Positions 51,401 through 55,968 of a stretch of DNA of 64,000 bases are shown in pieces. Under the pieces are notes generated by a model that saw only the letters and a program-made list of their open reading frames with translations, was not told the DNA's origin and did no database searches. How positions within the stretch are numbered: position 1 is the first letter of the stretch; every line of letters begins with the position of its first letter. This DNA is from Metridium senile (lineage: Eukaryota > Cnidaria > Anthozoa > Actiniaria > Metridiidae). The DNA lies in NCBI GenBank assembly GCA_949775045.1, contig OX459105.1:7681240-7745239 (forward strand), read 5' to 3'. The position numbers and the translations under genes are program-made.

Positions 51401-54000
51401 TTGAGTGATAGTCACTGATAGTCACTAAATAAAAACTATTAGTTAGTAACTATTTAGATTATATTTCATGGACATAGTGTAAGTACTTTCTTTTTTAGTT
51501 TTATATTAAATATATTCTAAAATATTCTAAGAAATATAGCTAAAAACTACGACGGTGCATAGAACTAGTTTAAACGTTTTGCAGTATTATCAAACAGATT
51601 TACATAATATCTGCAATTCAAGAGACAATTATAATATATTTTTACACTTGTGAGTTAATGTTTGATTGCCGACTGAAAGACTCAGTAAATAGGTTGTGAT
51701 TGATATGCCGAAGCTTGCTCACAGAATCAGTCTATTTCAACTATTTAGTCTGAATTAGAAAGAGTCTGAAAAATATCTTTTTACTAGTATTTAGAATCAT
51801 GCAGCTAGCCTGTTTTAATATCTGTTTGCACAAAGTTTATCAGTTATCTATCAGTGAGAGTTATTTATCAGAGCTTTGGCCATTCTTGCTCTTTCTTAAC
51901 TTTTATTCCCCTTTAAACGTTCCTTCAATACAACTTCTTGTTTTTCTGCCGTCCGTCCATTGTCAGCTAGCAATAAATCAGCACATATGATCAATGTTAT
52001 CATCTTCACATTATAGTTTTTGGCCGCAGGCGTCTTTGTTGTACTGCACATTACTTTTTCCGAAAAATCGCTTTCATACAAATACAATATAAAACTTTAT
52101 TTAAAGAGGGTGACGTACTAGGCCATTGGGTCATATTAATCTAACTTACGGCTCTCATAGCTGCTTTTTTCTTTTAAAATTAGTGAATCTGATTCACAGG
52201 ACAATATACTTTGATAAAAATTACATAAATTATCAAGAGTGTGATTTACAGCTTTAAATATTCGAAAAACTTGTGATGTTTACAAATTTCCCATATTGCA
52301 TTCCTTTGGAGGTTTTCAAAGATGCTCACCCTGATGATGTCACTGCCAGTCTCCTTATTCACATGCATTTTTGGGGCCACTTTAAAACGCTTTTAAAAAT
52401 CAGGATAACACCAAAAGCAGGAAAAAAGTAGGGGTTGTAGCTTCTTATACGGGAATTGTCATCCTCGGGAACCCAGGGGTAATCTTCTGTTGCTCGTTTC
52501 TTGCTTCCAGAATAAATACCCCTGGGAACGTAGTCTGTTGGAGCTTGTTCCGGAAGTCAAAATTCAGCTCTTTCCTGATTGGTTGACCTTTATTAGGTTG
52601 ACCAATGAAAATCAAGATAACCATTCAAAGAAAGTCGTTAAGTAAGTTTGAATTTTGACTTCCAGAACAAGCTCCAACAGACTACGTTCCCAGGGGTATT
52701 TATTCTGATCTGGGAGCGAGAAACGAGGATGGGGAATTGTCAGGGGAGTTCTATTCAAATCAAAATGTCCGATATGCAAATTAATTCAGCTGGTATTCAT
52801 ACTTCTTCTATAGATATCCTTTTGCGCATACTAATTATACATATTGTTTAAATATGACAAAAAAGGAGGGACAACCAACCAAATTTACTTGTAGCTGAGT
52901 GGTTAGGTTTAGGGTGCGGGTTGGGATATAGGTGTTGTATCAACTGAAGGGTCAGGGTTTGAATCACCCTAAAAGCATCTCTTCCTCATTTTTTTTTTCT
53001 AAGTGAGGAGAACCAAAATTCCACTCGTGTGTACACAACGCTACAACCGAAAAAGGTTTGGAGTTATTTATATGTTGCAGTTAATAATGATTATAAATTA
53101 ATAATAATTACCTTTTAATAATAATAACAATAATAATAATAAGATTTATCACATTTTTCGTTTTTCTTACCTGCATGACATTATGCACATAACTACTGTT
53201 GCTTGATAAAACTTTTCTGTCCTCAGTTTGGCAATCCTAGTAAGCATTTAATTATAATACAAATTAGATAATAATCCTTCCACTGCTGCATATCCATATA
53301 CCATATTTGCTGGCAACACTTTGTATAAGTCAAAACTTTGAAATATTATGCTCAGATTCAAGATGTTTCCATATATTCTGTGTATAAGTCGACTCAACTA
53401 TTCTAAAGAGTTTTAGTTTGATTTTGACAATCATGTGAAATAACAGTCAGAAATTGATCGACACAATATGTTTGAAACGTGGAGGGATTTGAATACGGCC
53501 CAAAGGGAATGATGGTGTAGAATAGAAGAACAATGGAATGCAAATAAACATGAAGCTTTATATAATGGCACATGTGTTATATTATATTGCTTCATGTCCA
53601 TTATTCAGAAATTACCTTTCCCCTCATATCTACTGACAAGTAAACATCATTAAATTTTTGGCAAAAAAAAAGGCTTTGAGTGCCAATGCCAGGATTCGAA
53701 CCAAGATCTTCTGCTGCTCGATTTTTGAAGGTTGAATATTTGTGTGAAAGGTTGACTTAAACACTGGTAAATATGGTAGTGCCTCAGTCTACATTGAACT
53801 GATTTTTTATACATCATTTCTCACATAATGATTTTAGCTGATGAAGCAAAATTGTGGCATACATGTAGTAGATAACAACACATCAAACTATTTCAATTGT
53901 ATTTCAATTTACAGAAATTGCTGTGAATAATATACCTTGAGATCCTCAATTCCTGCTCCCAATAATTCATTCTTTAGTAAACATTGATAAGCTACACCCT
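15391..54000 (-). CDS. FZR1: FZR1/Cdh1, fizzy-related WD40 activator of the anaphase-promoting complex (14 exons found)
   Basis: Fourteen minus-strand exons, each bounded by AG and GT, join in one frame to about 393 codons. In transcript order they are 54000-53936, 53236-53171, 48564-48488, 46800-46773, 38601-38545, 37920-37822, 36169-36104, 28517-28409, 26281-26163, 23983-23828, 22238-22137, 21911-21873, 19836-19732 and 15483-15391. The product follows animal FZR1 closely: [12 protein letters not shown] in the N-terminal region, the linker [17 protein letters not shown], then seven WD40 blades. FZR1 recruits D-box and KEN-box substrates to APC/C in late mitosis and G1. The family is ~490 residues, so about 85 N-terminal residues (C-box region) and about 13 C-terminal residues (the Ile-Arg tail) are missing. 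Their exons lie outside the window or escaped detection. Coding parts are intact; introns reach over 8 kb and are full of transposons. Confidence 0.96.
16875..18635. mobile_element. 1.76-kb element with >300-bp inverted terminal repeats
   Basis: GTAGCCTGCGTGCAGCCGG at 16875 and the inverse ending at 18635 begin arms that match over more than 300 bp, including a GC-rich stretch with CCAGAGGCTCTAGAGGGGAT. The right arm contains about 315 bp (roughly 18097-18412) absent from the left arm; this holds a small cysteine-rich ORF. Outside it, weaker inverted similarity (TAGCCTGCGTAGCCTGG near 16193 and its inverse near 18770) suggests a larger composite. It lies in the last FZR1 intron found. Confidence 0.75.
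18074..18385 (-). CDS. Small CxxC...CxxC zinc-binding-type ORF inside the inverted-repeat element
   Basis: From the ATG at 18385 the frame gives ~103 residues. They start [12 protein letters not shown] and contain [19 protein letters not shown], so two CxxC pairs lie about 45 residues apart, followed by a basic patch. This looks like the N-terminal zinc-binding first exon of a multi-exon cnidarian protein family; I know the general shape but no function. The C-terminal part runs into repeat sequence and is probably not coding. It is likely a captured exon or a remnant of the element's own gene. Confidence 0.45.
   Translation of the reverse strand: MSVFTCDLCRSTQHKPEERFLIEGKCEIKILSELQILSRTPNNDYICRRCFVLLKRRRRSLQDVTSTESAFNITASFEEHCESADCNIFRPCLYFSYPGFQRL
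18826..19246. mobile_element. Truncated second copy of the 13507-14053 TTAA element
   Basis: It shares TTTGAGCTTCAACAGGGCAA, GATTTTCGTAGGATTT and the terminal CAAAAGTAGCCAGTCACC with the full copy, then an intact TTAA at 19247-19250. About 60 bp of the left end, including the terminus, is missing. Confidence 0.85.
19548..19645. mobile_element. Truncated copy of the 8926-9061 palindromic MITE
   Basis: It starts GGCTGTTTATATGAAGGCGA and has both inner arms (AGCCGGGATAACTCTATTGT and inverse) but ends abruptly inside the right arm at GGCTAGCC. Confidence 0.8.
19732..19836 (-). CDS. FZR1: FZR1 exon: WD40 blade 6
   Basis: 105 nt; [20 protein letters not shown] and GHSYRVLYL, phase 0. Confidence 0.97.
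20249..20589. mobile_element. 341-bp hairpin MITE (ATAGGCCCTTTGCAGCTAGA ends)
   Basis: About 100-bp arms: ATAGGCCCTTTGCAGCTAGA then GGTCACGTGACC on the left, and GGTCACGTGACCTCTAGCTG then CAAAGGGCCTAT on the right, with CAGCTGTGCCAAAATGAT and CTAATGTCGAC also mirrored inside. Confidence 0.85.
20646..21607. mobile_element. TTAA-flanked DNA transposon, 962 bp
   Basis: TTAA at 20642-20645 and 21608-21611. The left end GGTTACAGTC and right end GACTGTAACG match at 9 of 10 positions as inverses. There is no coding region. A related end (GGTGGACTGTAACC then TTAA) stands at 49162-49179. Confidence 0.65.
21873..21911 (-). CDS. FZR1: FZR1 39-nt microexon: [13 protein letters not shown]
   Basis: 13 codons exactly matching the family's [13 protein letters not shown], flanked by GGTAG and GTAAGT. 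It fills the gap between blades 5 and 6. Confidence 0.95.
22137..22238 (-). CDS. FZR1: FZR1 exon: WD40 blade 5
   Basis: 102 nt; [20 protein letters not shown] and LQCVDTGSQ, phase 0. Confidence 0.97.
22340..22470. repeat. CAT/CAC-rich low-complexity tract
   Basis: Repeated ATC, CAC and CAG triplets in an FZR1 intron. The frame through it is compositional. Flanking sequence (22455-22620) is purine/pyrimidine-skewed and contains GTAGCCTGCGGAAGAGGCTA, resembling the ends of the 16184-18785 composite. Confidence 0.6.
23828..23983 (-). CDS. FZR1: FZR1 exon: WD40 blade 4
   Basis: 156 nt; [20 protein letters not shown] through KAISWSPHQ, phase 0. Confidence 0.97.
24018..25916. mobile_element. TTAA-flanked element with >500-bp inverted repeats, 1,899 bp
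   Basis: TTAA at 24014-24017 and 25917-25920; ends CAGTGTGTCCAT and ATGGACACACTC. Arms continue with AACTCAGTTGGATCTGTCAC, TTAAAATACCCATTTTGCC and GTGCAGGCACTTGTTAACCT on the left against their inverses at 25300-25860. The left arm is interrupted near 24100-24240 by an insertion that starts with a TAATAATAA tract. The ORFs on the two arms are mirror images of repeat sequence, not genes. Confidence 0.8.
26163..26281 (-). CDS. FZR1: FZR1 exon: WD40 blade 3
   Basis: 119 nt; contains [18 protein letters not shown] and GHRQE, as in the family. Confidence 0.96.
26581..26663 (-). other. tRNA-like Pol III unit (~83 nt) with poly-T
   Basis: On the minus strand TGACATC and GGTGTCA can pair over seven positions as an acceptor stem. 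GGGTTCGAATC serves as a B box, and TTTTTT follows within 12 nt. The length suggests a class II tRNA origin. The anticodon arm is not convincing, so I call it a tRNA-derived repeat. Confidence 0.45.
26834..26930. repeat. 97-bp palindrome (GGCCTCGCTCCTCGGCTTAT arms)
   Basis: GGATAATGGCCTCGCTCCTC continues to a GC-rich centre and returns as GAGGAGCGAGGCCATTATCC. Nearly perfect arms of about 40 bp; a compact MITE or foldback repeat. Confidence 0.85.
27054..27281 (+). pseudogene. C-terminal fragment of a Penelope-like (GIY-YIG type) retroelement protein
   Basis: [20 protein letters not shown] followed by [20 protein letters not shown] resembles the C-terminus of Penelope-like reverse transcriptase/GIY-YIG proteins, where a KPxLNVQSDS-type motif closes the endonuclease region. 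No reverse transcriptase precedes it, so it is a 5'-truncated copy. The 3' tail includes GACGCTGGATGGCGTCGAAA. Family assignment rests on recall of the motif. Confidence 0.5.
28409..28517 (-). CDS. FZR1: FZR1 exon: WD40 blade 2
   Basis: 109 nt; contains [18 protein letters not shown] and EGHSARV, ending in phase 1. Confidence 0.96.
28685..28850. mobile_element. Hairpin MITE with 10-bp target duplication and telomere-like loop
   Basis: The direct repeat CTGTGGTTCT stands at 28675-28684 and 28851-28860. Just inside, GTACTTCACTTATGGTACTT with GAAAACTCC (28690-28723) is inverted at 28814-28848. The loop (28741-28780) is a degenerate run of CCCTAA units. A target duplication of 8-10 bp fits Mutator- or hAT-like mobilisation. 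Confidence 0.75.
29120..29554. mobile_element. ~435-bp inverted-repeat MITE
   Basis: TTTTTTAAGTAATTATTTAA then GACATCG at the left, and ATGTCTTAAATAATTACTTA then AAAA at the right, are inverted copies. The interior is without coding features. Confidence 0.65.
29783..30963. mobile_element. CAGTCYGG-family DNA transposon, 1,181 bp, 5-bp target duplication
   Basis: ATAAT at 29778-29782 and 30964-30968 flanks inverted ends CAGTCCGGATTATAGCCCCA (then TTTGGCGATAT) and the matching right end. The first 14 bases follow the consensus CAGTCYGGRTTATA, also seen in the 32239-35984 element. The interior lacks a recognisable gene, so this copy is non-autonomous. Confidence 0.85.
30964..32233. other. Intronic sequence without recognised features
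   Basis: FZR1 intron. Only short frames; no coding segment with conserved character. Confidence 0.35.
32722..32907 (+). CDS. Acidic Ser/Glu-rich ORF, probable first exon
   Basis: It starts [20 protein letters not shown] and reaches YVDDPLA before entering the first unit of the tandem array; a GT follows the Ala codon. The Ser/Asp/Glu-rich start resembles the N-terminus of the ballast-domain protein at 62575 (MASDSESTDYSSDSES). It sits ~480 bp inside the left end of the 32239 element. I infer a first exon whose downstream exons are lost or unrecognised; low-complexity resemblance alone is weak. Confidence 0.35.
   Translation: MSSSEPQTSSSSSEEDRGSTISENNEVESVFLSYVDDPLAVFVFRPGRVIKALSKLITTRH
32838..33600. 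repeat. Tandem array, ~200-215-bp unit, about 4 units
   Basis: GATTTGAATCGAAGTGTTGT recurs at about 33029, 33232 and 33446, each time followed by GTGTTTAGG or GTGTTTCGG, a GC-rich CCGGCCGGG-type core, GCGCTTTCAAAACT and an AATAAA-containing AT-rich stretch. The first unit is partial and starts inside the acidic ORF. Unit size varies between about 203 and 215 bp. Confidence 0.85.
34567..35417. mobile_element. Nested inverted repeat bracketing the SAP ORF
   Basis: TTTATACACCTATTTCAATT, GGAATGGTTGATCTGAGACC and GATAGGAATTG at 34567-34642 are inverted at 35343-35417. The SAP-domain ORF lies between the arms, so it may belong to this inner unit rather than to the outer CAGTCTGG element. Confidence 0.7.
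34813..35169 (-). CDS. SAP-domain protein, first-exon fragment
   Basis: Starts at the ATG at 35169. [20 protein letters not shown] followed by [17 protein letters not shown] fits a SAP DNA-binding motif (helix, turn, then Leu-rich helix). In cnidarian proteins I associate this N-terminus with SAP-SWIM-YqaJ-type nucleases, but no downstream nuclease exon was found here. The C-terminal ~50 residues are probably read-through intron or decay. Its place in a transposon suggests a mobile-element accessory protein; this is inference. Confidence 0.5.
   Translation of the reverse strand: METSSSFGRSKFIVILTEEDNPPGSKFTNNADKYTVDQLKRWLKCRGLKQSSKLGELLTCVKGCLACCKCKWLKAKTDKDQLPVNGSLFRGNQCLYRLRKAGEYSLHMIFQIYSTMYE
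36104..36169 (-). CDS. FZR1: FZR1 exon: [19 protein letters not shown]
   Basis: 66 nt joining blades 1 and 2, phase 0 on both sides. Confidence 0.96.
36237..36386. mobile_element. 150-bp MITE (ACTAGCGAGAAAAAAT ends)
   Basis: The left arm with TACAACGTTTCATTGTCATC then GTGACAAC is inverted at 36339-36386, where GTTGTCGCGATGACAACGAA precedes ACATCGTA and a T-rich run. It lies in an FZR1 intron ~70 bp from an exon. Confidence 0.75.
36590..37570. mobile_element. ~980-bp element with ~75-bp inverted ends
   Basis: AATCTAAACAATAGATAGAG then ACTAAAG and GGACTTTACACGTGAAATTT then GGCAATGGAT at the left are inverted at 37480-37570. The interior is AT-rich without a gene. Confidence 0.75.
37822..37920 (-). 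CDS. FZR1: FZR1 exon: WD40 blade 1
   Basis: 99 nt; begins [11 protein letters not shown] and contains [17 protein letters not shown], nearly identical to animal FZR1. Confidence 0.97.
38545..38601 (-). CDS. FZR1: FZR1 exon: [17 protein letters not shown] linker
   Basis: 57 nt, phase 0. This near-invariant linker leads into the WD40 propeller. Confidence 0.97.
39012..39598. mobile_element. Inverted-repeat element, complete copy (GGTAATTGGACTGAGTGGAG ends)
   Basis: The left end ATGGTAATTGGACTGAGTGG and right end CCACTCAGTCCAATTACCAT are perfect inverses. The right half contains the palindromic core around CCGCTACGCGGACGTCCG. I associate this family with anthozoan genomes. It lies in an FZR1 intron. 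Confidence 0.85.
39599..40030. mobile_element. Second, left-truncated copy in direct tandem
   Basis: It repeats the sequence of 39141-39598 in the same orientation with point changes and small deletions, from TAATCATAACTATTACAATT to the terminal TCCAATTACCATCAT. It arose by duplication of the element's right part or insertion of a truncated copy. Confidence 0.85.
40031..40889. other. Intronic sequence without recognised features
   Basis: AT-rich FZR1 intron. The last ~100 bases may already belong to the 5' side of the LINE copy. Confidence 0.35.
41238..42129. mobile_element. TTAA-flanked DNA transposon inside the LINE, 892 bp
   Basis: TTAA at 41234-41237 and 42130-42133; perfect 18-bp inverted ends GGAGGCTCGAAATGGTTT. 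The insertion falls in the RT frame after [10 protein letters not shown]; removing the element and one TTAA lets the RT frame continue as [13 protein letters not shown]. It carries a SINE but no transposase. Confidence 0.95.
41272..41610 (+). mobile_element. tRNA-derived SINE nested in the TTAA element
   Basis: The head GTGGCCTAGCGGTCAGTGTG provides the A box and GGGTTCGATTCCTGACCCGG the B box. A body of ~220 bp follows, then TTTGCGCTATATAAATGTC and an ATTATTA-type tail. The tail resembles the 3' end of the surrounding LINE family (CGCTATATAAATAAAG then TTA repeats), as expected if the LINE enzyme mobilises the SINE. Confidence 0.8.
43550..45105. mobile_element. ~1.55-kb foldback element inserted in the LINE 3' UTR
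   Basis: The right end (inverse of GAAAGGAGAATAGACGACTT, CTGCAGGCATTAAA, CAAGGGAGCACGGCAGACTG) matches the left side in inverse over ~300 bp. The left arm is broken by a second foldback: a ~60-bp arm with AAGTGTGTTGTTACCAAGCC is followed by its inverse and then a tRNA-like unit. Outer flanks are both ATATATAT, so the exact target duplication is unclear. The deep interior carries only short frames. Confidence 0.75.
43743..43815 (+). tRNA. tRNA-Ala-like pseudogene (anticodon position GGC) with poly-T
   Basis: A cloverleaf can be drawn: acceptor stem with six of seven pairs; D arm GCTC/GAGC around AGGTGGTA; anticodon stem with one mismatch and loop CCGGCAT (GGC at 34-36); perfect T arm ACGGG-TTCGAGA-CCCGT. 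TTTTTTTT follows nine bases further on. The base at position 33 is C instead of T, and the unit is embedded in a mobile element, so I regard it as a SINE- or MITE-borne tRNA relic rather than a working tRNA gene. Confidence 0.55.
45293..46433. other. Intronic sequence without recognised genes
   Basis: FZR1 intron, AT-rich. The only notable structure is the perfect palindrome at 45449-45482, listed separately. Confidence 0.35.
45449..45482. repeat. Perfect 34-bp palindrome
   Basis: TTTGTCATGGACGTTAC is followed immediately by its exact reverse complement, with no loop. Related pieces (GTCATGGAC) occur at about 38909 and 40141, so it may be two abutting ends of a repeat family. Confidence 0.9.
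46434..46604. mobile_element. 171-bp hairpin MITE (GAATGTGGTTTAG ends)
   Basis: Arms of ~75 bp: GAATGTGGTTTAGAGTTGTC, TGTACTCTTATCGACAACGA, and their inverses; the loop is GC-rich. Confidence 0.88.
46773..46800 (-). CDS. FZR1: FZR1 28-nt microexon: [10 protein letters not shown]
   Basis: Only 28 nt, but it completes the split Ser codon and gives [10 protein letters not shown], matching SQKLLRSPRK of the family. Flanked by TTTCAG and GTAAAT. Too short for ORF finding; supported by frame continuity and homology. Confidence 0.92.
48080..48192. mobile_element. 113-bp palindromic repeat (ACAGGGAAATCTCAGACC arms)
   Basis: CTTATTAACC...CATTACAGGGAAATCTCAGACC and the inverse GGTCTGAGATTTCCCTGTAATG...GGTTAATAAG with a short loop. 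A foldback MITE in an FZR1 intron. Confidence 0.8.
48488..48564 (-). CDS. FZR1: FZR1 exon: [10 protein letters not shown] segment
   Basis: 77 nt, ending in phase 2. [11 protein letters not shown] matches the family's PYSLSPVSNKSQ region. The preceding Ser/Gln/Glu stretch is poorly conserved. Confidence 0.92.
48596..49056. mobile_element. ~460-bp MITE (TTTACAGCCAAACC ends)
   Basis: TTTACAGCCAAACCTACTAA then AGTGTTCCTATTAATG at the left; the right end gives, in inverse, TTTACAGCCAAACCAGCTAA then TGCGTTCCTATCAATG. Outer 14 bp perfect, the rest about 80% alike. The left end is ~30 bp from an FZR1 exon. Confidence 0.8.
49155..49175. mobile_element. Isolated end of a GGTTACAGTCCACC-type TTAA element
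   Basis: GCAAGGGTGGACTGTAACC followed by TTAA (49176-49179) is the inverse of the left end of the 20646 element. I could not find the partner end, so this is a partial copy or one whose other end has diverged. Confidence 0.55.
49180..50187. mobile_element. piggyBac-like non-autonomous element, 1,008 bp
   Basis: TTAA at 49176-49179 and 50188-50191. Ends CCCTTTGATGCCAGC and GCTGGCATCAGAGGG are inverses with one mismatch. TTAA plus a CCC start is typical of piggyBac. No transposase ORF. It shares its left TTAA with the partial element above. Confidence 0.85.
50192..52450. other. AT-rich intronic DNA with a weak dispersed repeat
   Basis: No coding segment. Near 50530-50560 and 50877-50909 the motif AAATAAGAACA(C/A)AATC(T/A)GCCTGAA occurs in direct orientation, with a related inverted piece at about 50845-50870 (AAGAACACGTACCAGGCTGA). 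This may be a decayed element of ~380 bp. Confidence 0.4.
52451..52741. mobile_element. ~290-bp hairpin MITE (CCAGGGGTATTTATTCTG arms)
   Basis: AATAAATACCCCTGGGAACG, TAGTCTGTTGGAGCTTGTTC and CGGAAGTCAAAATTCA are mirrored by TGAATTTTGACTTCCAGAAC, AAGCTCCAACAGACTACGTT and CCCAGGGGTATTTATTCTG. Outer GGGAATTGTCATCCTCG is matched by CGAGGATGGGGAATTGT only in part. Confidence 0.8.
52888..53143 (+). mobile_element. tRNA-derived SINE adjacent to an FZR1 exon
   Basis: A box TAGCTGAGTGGTTAGG and B box GGGTTTGAATCACC are followed by a body with TTTTTTTT, then a TAATAATAA-rich tail ending at about 53143. The tail stops ~27 bp from the donor of the FZR1 exon 53171-53236. Confidence 0.7.
53171..53236 (-). 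CDS. FZR1: FZR1 exon: DCQTEDRK segment
   Basis: 66 nt, phase 0 on both sides. [10 protein letters not shown] aligns with the QTEDRR region of vertebrate FZR1. A SINE tail ends about 27 bp from its donor. Confidence 0.9.
53665..53765 (-). other. tRNA-like Pol III unit / SINE head (copy 2)
   Basis: The inverse strand reads GCAGAAGATCTTGGTTCGAA then TCCTGGCATTGGCA and a run of nine T, nearly the same as the unit at 9938-10030. Two such copies on opposite strands define a family. Confidence 0.5.
53936..54000 (-). CDS. FZR1: FZR1 exon: N-terminal [12 protein letters not shown] segment
   Basis: 65 nt; translation includes [16 protein letters not shown], matching the conserved [13 protein letters not shown] region. 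Acceptor AG at 54001-54002, donor GT at 53934-53935. It is the most N-terminal exon found. Confidence 0.95.
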
Positions 54001-54079
54001 CTAAAAACACAAGAATATACAAACTATAAAAATCATAAGACACACCCCACATTCCCTGAGCAAATGATGAGACAGGCCT

Positions 54080-54430
54080 GCTGTCATATCCTGTCTATCC
54101 TAGATTCTTAATATGTAGGATCCTGTTGAGGGTCAAGATCCTATGTAAGATCCTGTCTAGGATTAAGTTCCTATATATAATCCTGTCTAGGATCCTACAG
54201 TCCTGACTACCCTAGGATCCAACACTAACAGGACTACCCTAGGATCCAACACTAACAGGACTACCTAAGATCCTACAGGAATCTAGTGTACATCTAGTAG
54301 GATCTTCTCTAGGATCCTGCATGTAGCATCCTACCTGTTAGGATCTTGTACAATATCCTGAACGATCCTGTGTAGGATAATACATAGGATCCTGGTCAGG
54401 ATTAGGATACTGTCCAGGATTTTCACCAGG
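54080..54430. repeat. AGGATCCTG-type low-order repeat tract
   Basis: About 350 bp made largely of GATCCTG, TAGGATCC and CTAGGATCCTAC variants, with direct copies such as ACTACCCTAGGATCCAACAC. The motif is nearly self-complementary, so both strands look alike. No gene. Confidence 0.85.
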
Positions 54431-54457
54431 GATCAACCCAGTAAAGTGTTATGAATC

Positions 54458-54650
54458 TCCCTGTAGCTTATTAATTAGTGGTAAAGCATCCGACTGGTAA
54501 TCAGAAAAACTTAGGTTTGATTCCTGTCAGGTTGACTCAGATTTTTATTGCTGAGCACCGGAATGGCTAGTGACCATCATTTATTTCTATCTTCTCATCA
54601 TCTTTTTATTAACACCCAGAGCGAAAGTCAGAGAACCTAACATGACCACA
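54458..54650 (+). mobile_element. tRNA-Thr-like SINE
   Basis: The head CTCCCTGTAGCTTATTAATT then AGTGGTAAAGCATCCGACTG has A-box character. The anticodon-loop position reads CTGGTAA (GGT, Thr); B box AGGTTTGATTCCTG. A body with GAGCACCGGAATGGCTAGTG follows. Confidence 0.65.
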
Positions 54651-55112
54651 GCCTAACATAGAGCATAAAAAGAGTGAAAAAGCTTAAGGGCCTAACACTT
54701 TTTCACAATTTCCTTGCTTAAATCATTGCAAAATGTTGACTAAAGAGCACACTAAAGCTAACTTATACCATGTGAACGATGCCATTGTTCTCGCGACAGT
54801 CGTAATTTTACAATTGGTCTAGCATGACTTCTATCACGTGAAAACAATCAGAAAAATGAATAGTTAAAAACGTATCACATGAAGATTTATCCATGATAAT
54901 TTATGCACATATGTTAAAAACGAGAAATGATGCTGGAAACGAGATATCTCGTCTTTGGCAGGACAAGGGTTAGAATACAATGAAACTTTAATTTAGTTGC
55001 TTGTTGGTCTGCCTTATATAATATGATATTTGTTTGGCTTGTTTCAGGCTCATGTTATGCTTGTGCAAATACACGTAAGATTGCAATTGAGATGATGAAT
55101 TTGTTTATATCA

Positions 55113-55430
55113 GTGTTAGGCTTGTGTTGGGTCCATGTTAGATTGTTGTCAGGCTGTAAAGGACTGTAACATGCAGCCATACTGTGTTAGGCTCGTTAGC
55201 TCAAGCCTGATTCAGATTTTATATCGGTGTTAGGCTTGTGTTAGAGTGATGTCCCACTGTTCAAGCCCGTAACATCAGCCATAAAAATGTGTGTTGCTCG
55301 TAAGCTCAGAGCCTGATTCGGATTTTATATTGGTGTTAGGCTTGTTAGGTTCGTGTTAGAGTGTTGTCCGGCTGTTCAGGACCGTAACATGGATTTTGTC
55401 AGGTTCATGTTCAGCTCACGTTCTGCTATC
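55113..55430. repeat. Tandem repeat, ~110-bp unit, ~2.8 copies
   Basis: GTGTTAGGCTTGTGTTAG-type starts recur at 55113, 55227 and 55333, each followed by a TGTTGTC(C/A)GGCTGT segment and a CCGTAACAT segment. Units differ by point changes and small indels. Confidence 0.8.
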
Positions 55431-55438
55431 AGAACGGT

Positions 55439-55635
55439 TCAGCCCAGTACAATTTTTATTGTAATTTCCTGTGTTTTCACAACGGCTTGAGATACTGTTT
55501 TGTAGTTTGTCTCGCTCAAATAATGAGACTCAAGTAAAAATGCAACACAATCACCAGTCCAGTCATCGAAGTCCAAACAAACGGCCATAACATCCAATAC
55601 ATATCTTCCTTCATCATCGCATAATTCATCAGCCG
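55439..55635 (-). pseudogene. CGGBP1-like / hAT-transposase remnant, downstream half
   Basis: Minus-strand frame TADELCDDEGRYVLDVMAVC then LDFDDWTGDC and HYLSETNYKTVSQAVVKT. This resembles the catalytic-core start of hAT-like transposases with a CGGBP1-type N-terminus (DExxDDxxRYVLD...LLExH.L...N..T.SQAVV). The matching upstream half lies at 62840-63371, beyond the inserted transposon, and the two halves abut at the TTAA. A stop follows at 55439 and the frame is off by one base at the junction, so it was already decayed or has decayed since. Confidence 0.65.
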
Positions 55636-55968
55636 TTAAAGGGGGACTAGCACGAAAATGGGCCAAAAATTCAAAATTAATTCAAAATGCTTAAAAACTC
55701 GATTGTTATAATCTTTATAATATCATTAAAAAGCCACATGATTTTCTTTTGCTAAATCTAAGCGTAAGACCTTCATTTCAACGGGTGTTTTTTGACCCGC
55801 CATTTTTCAGATGTCGCTTGATCATTAACTCGGTAAAGAGCCTGGGCCGAGATCTGTGACGTCAGTTACTTGATAGAAATAAACCAACCTGAGAGAATCT
55901 GTAGGTGAGAAGCAAAACACGCGATAATTTCATAACTGATAAAAGCAGACAAACATAGTTTTTTCAGC

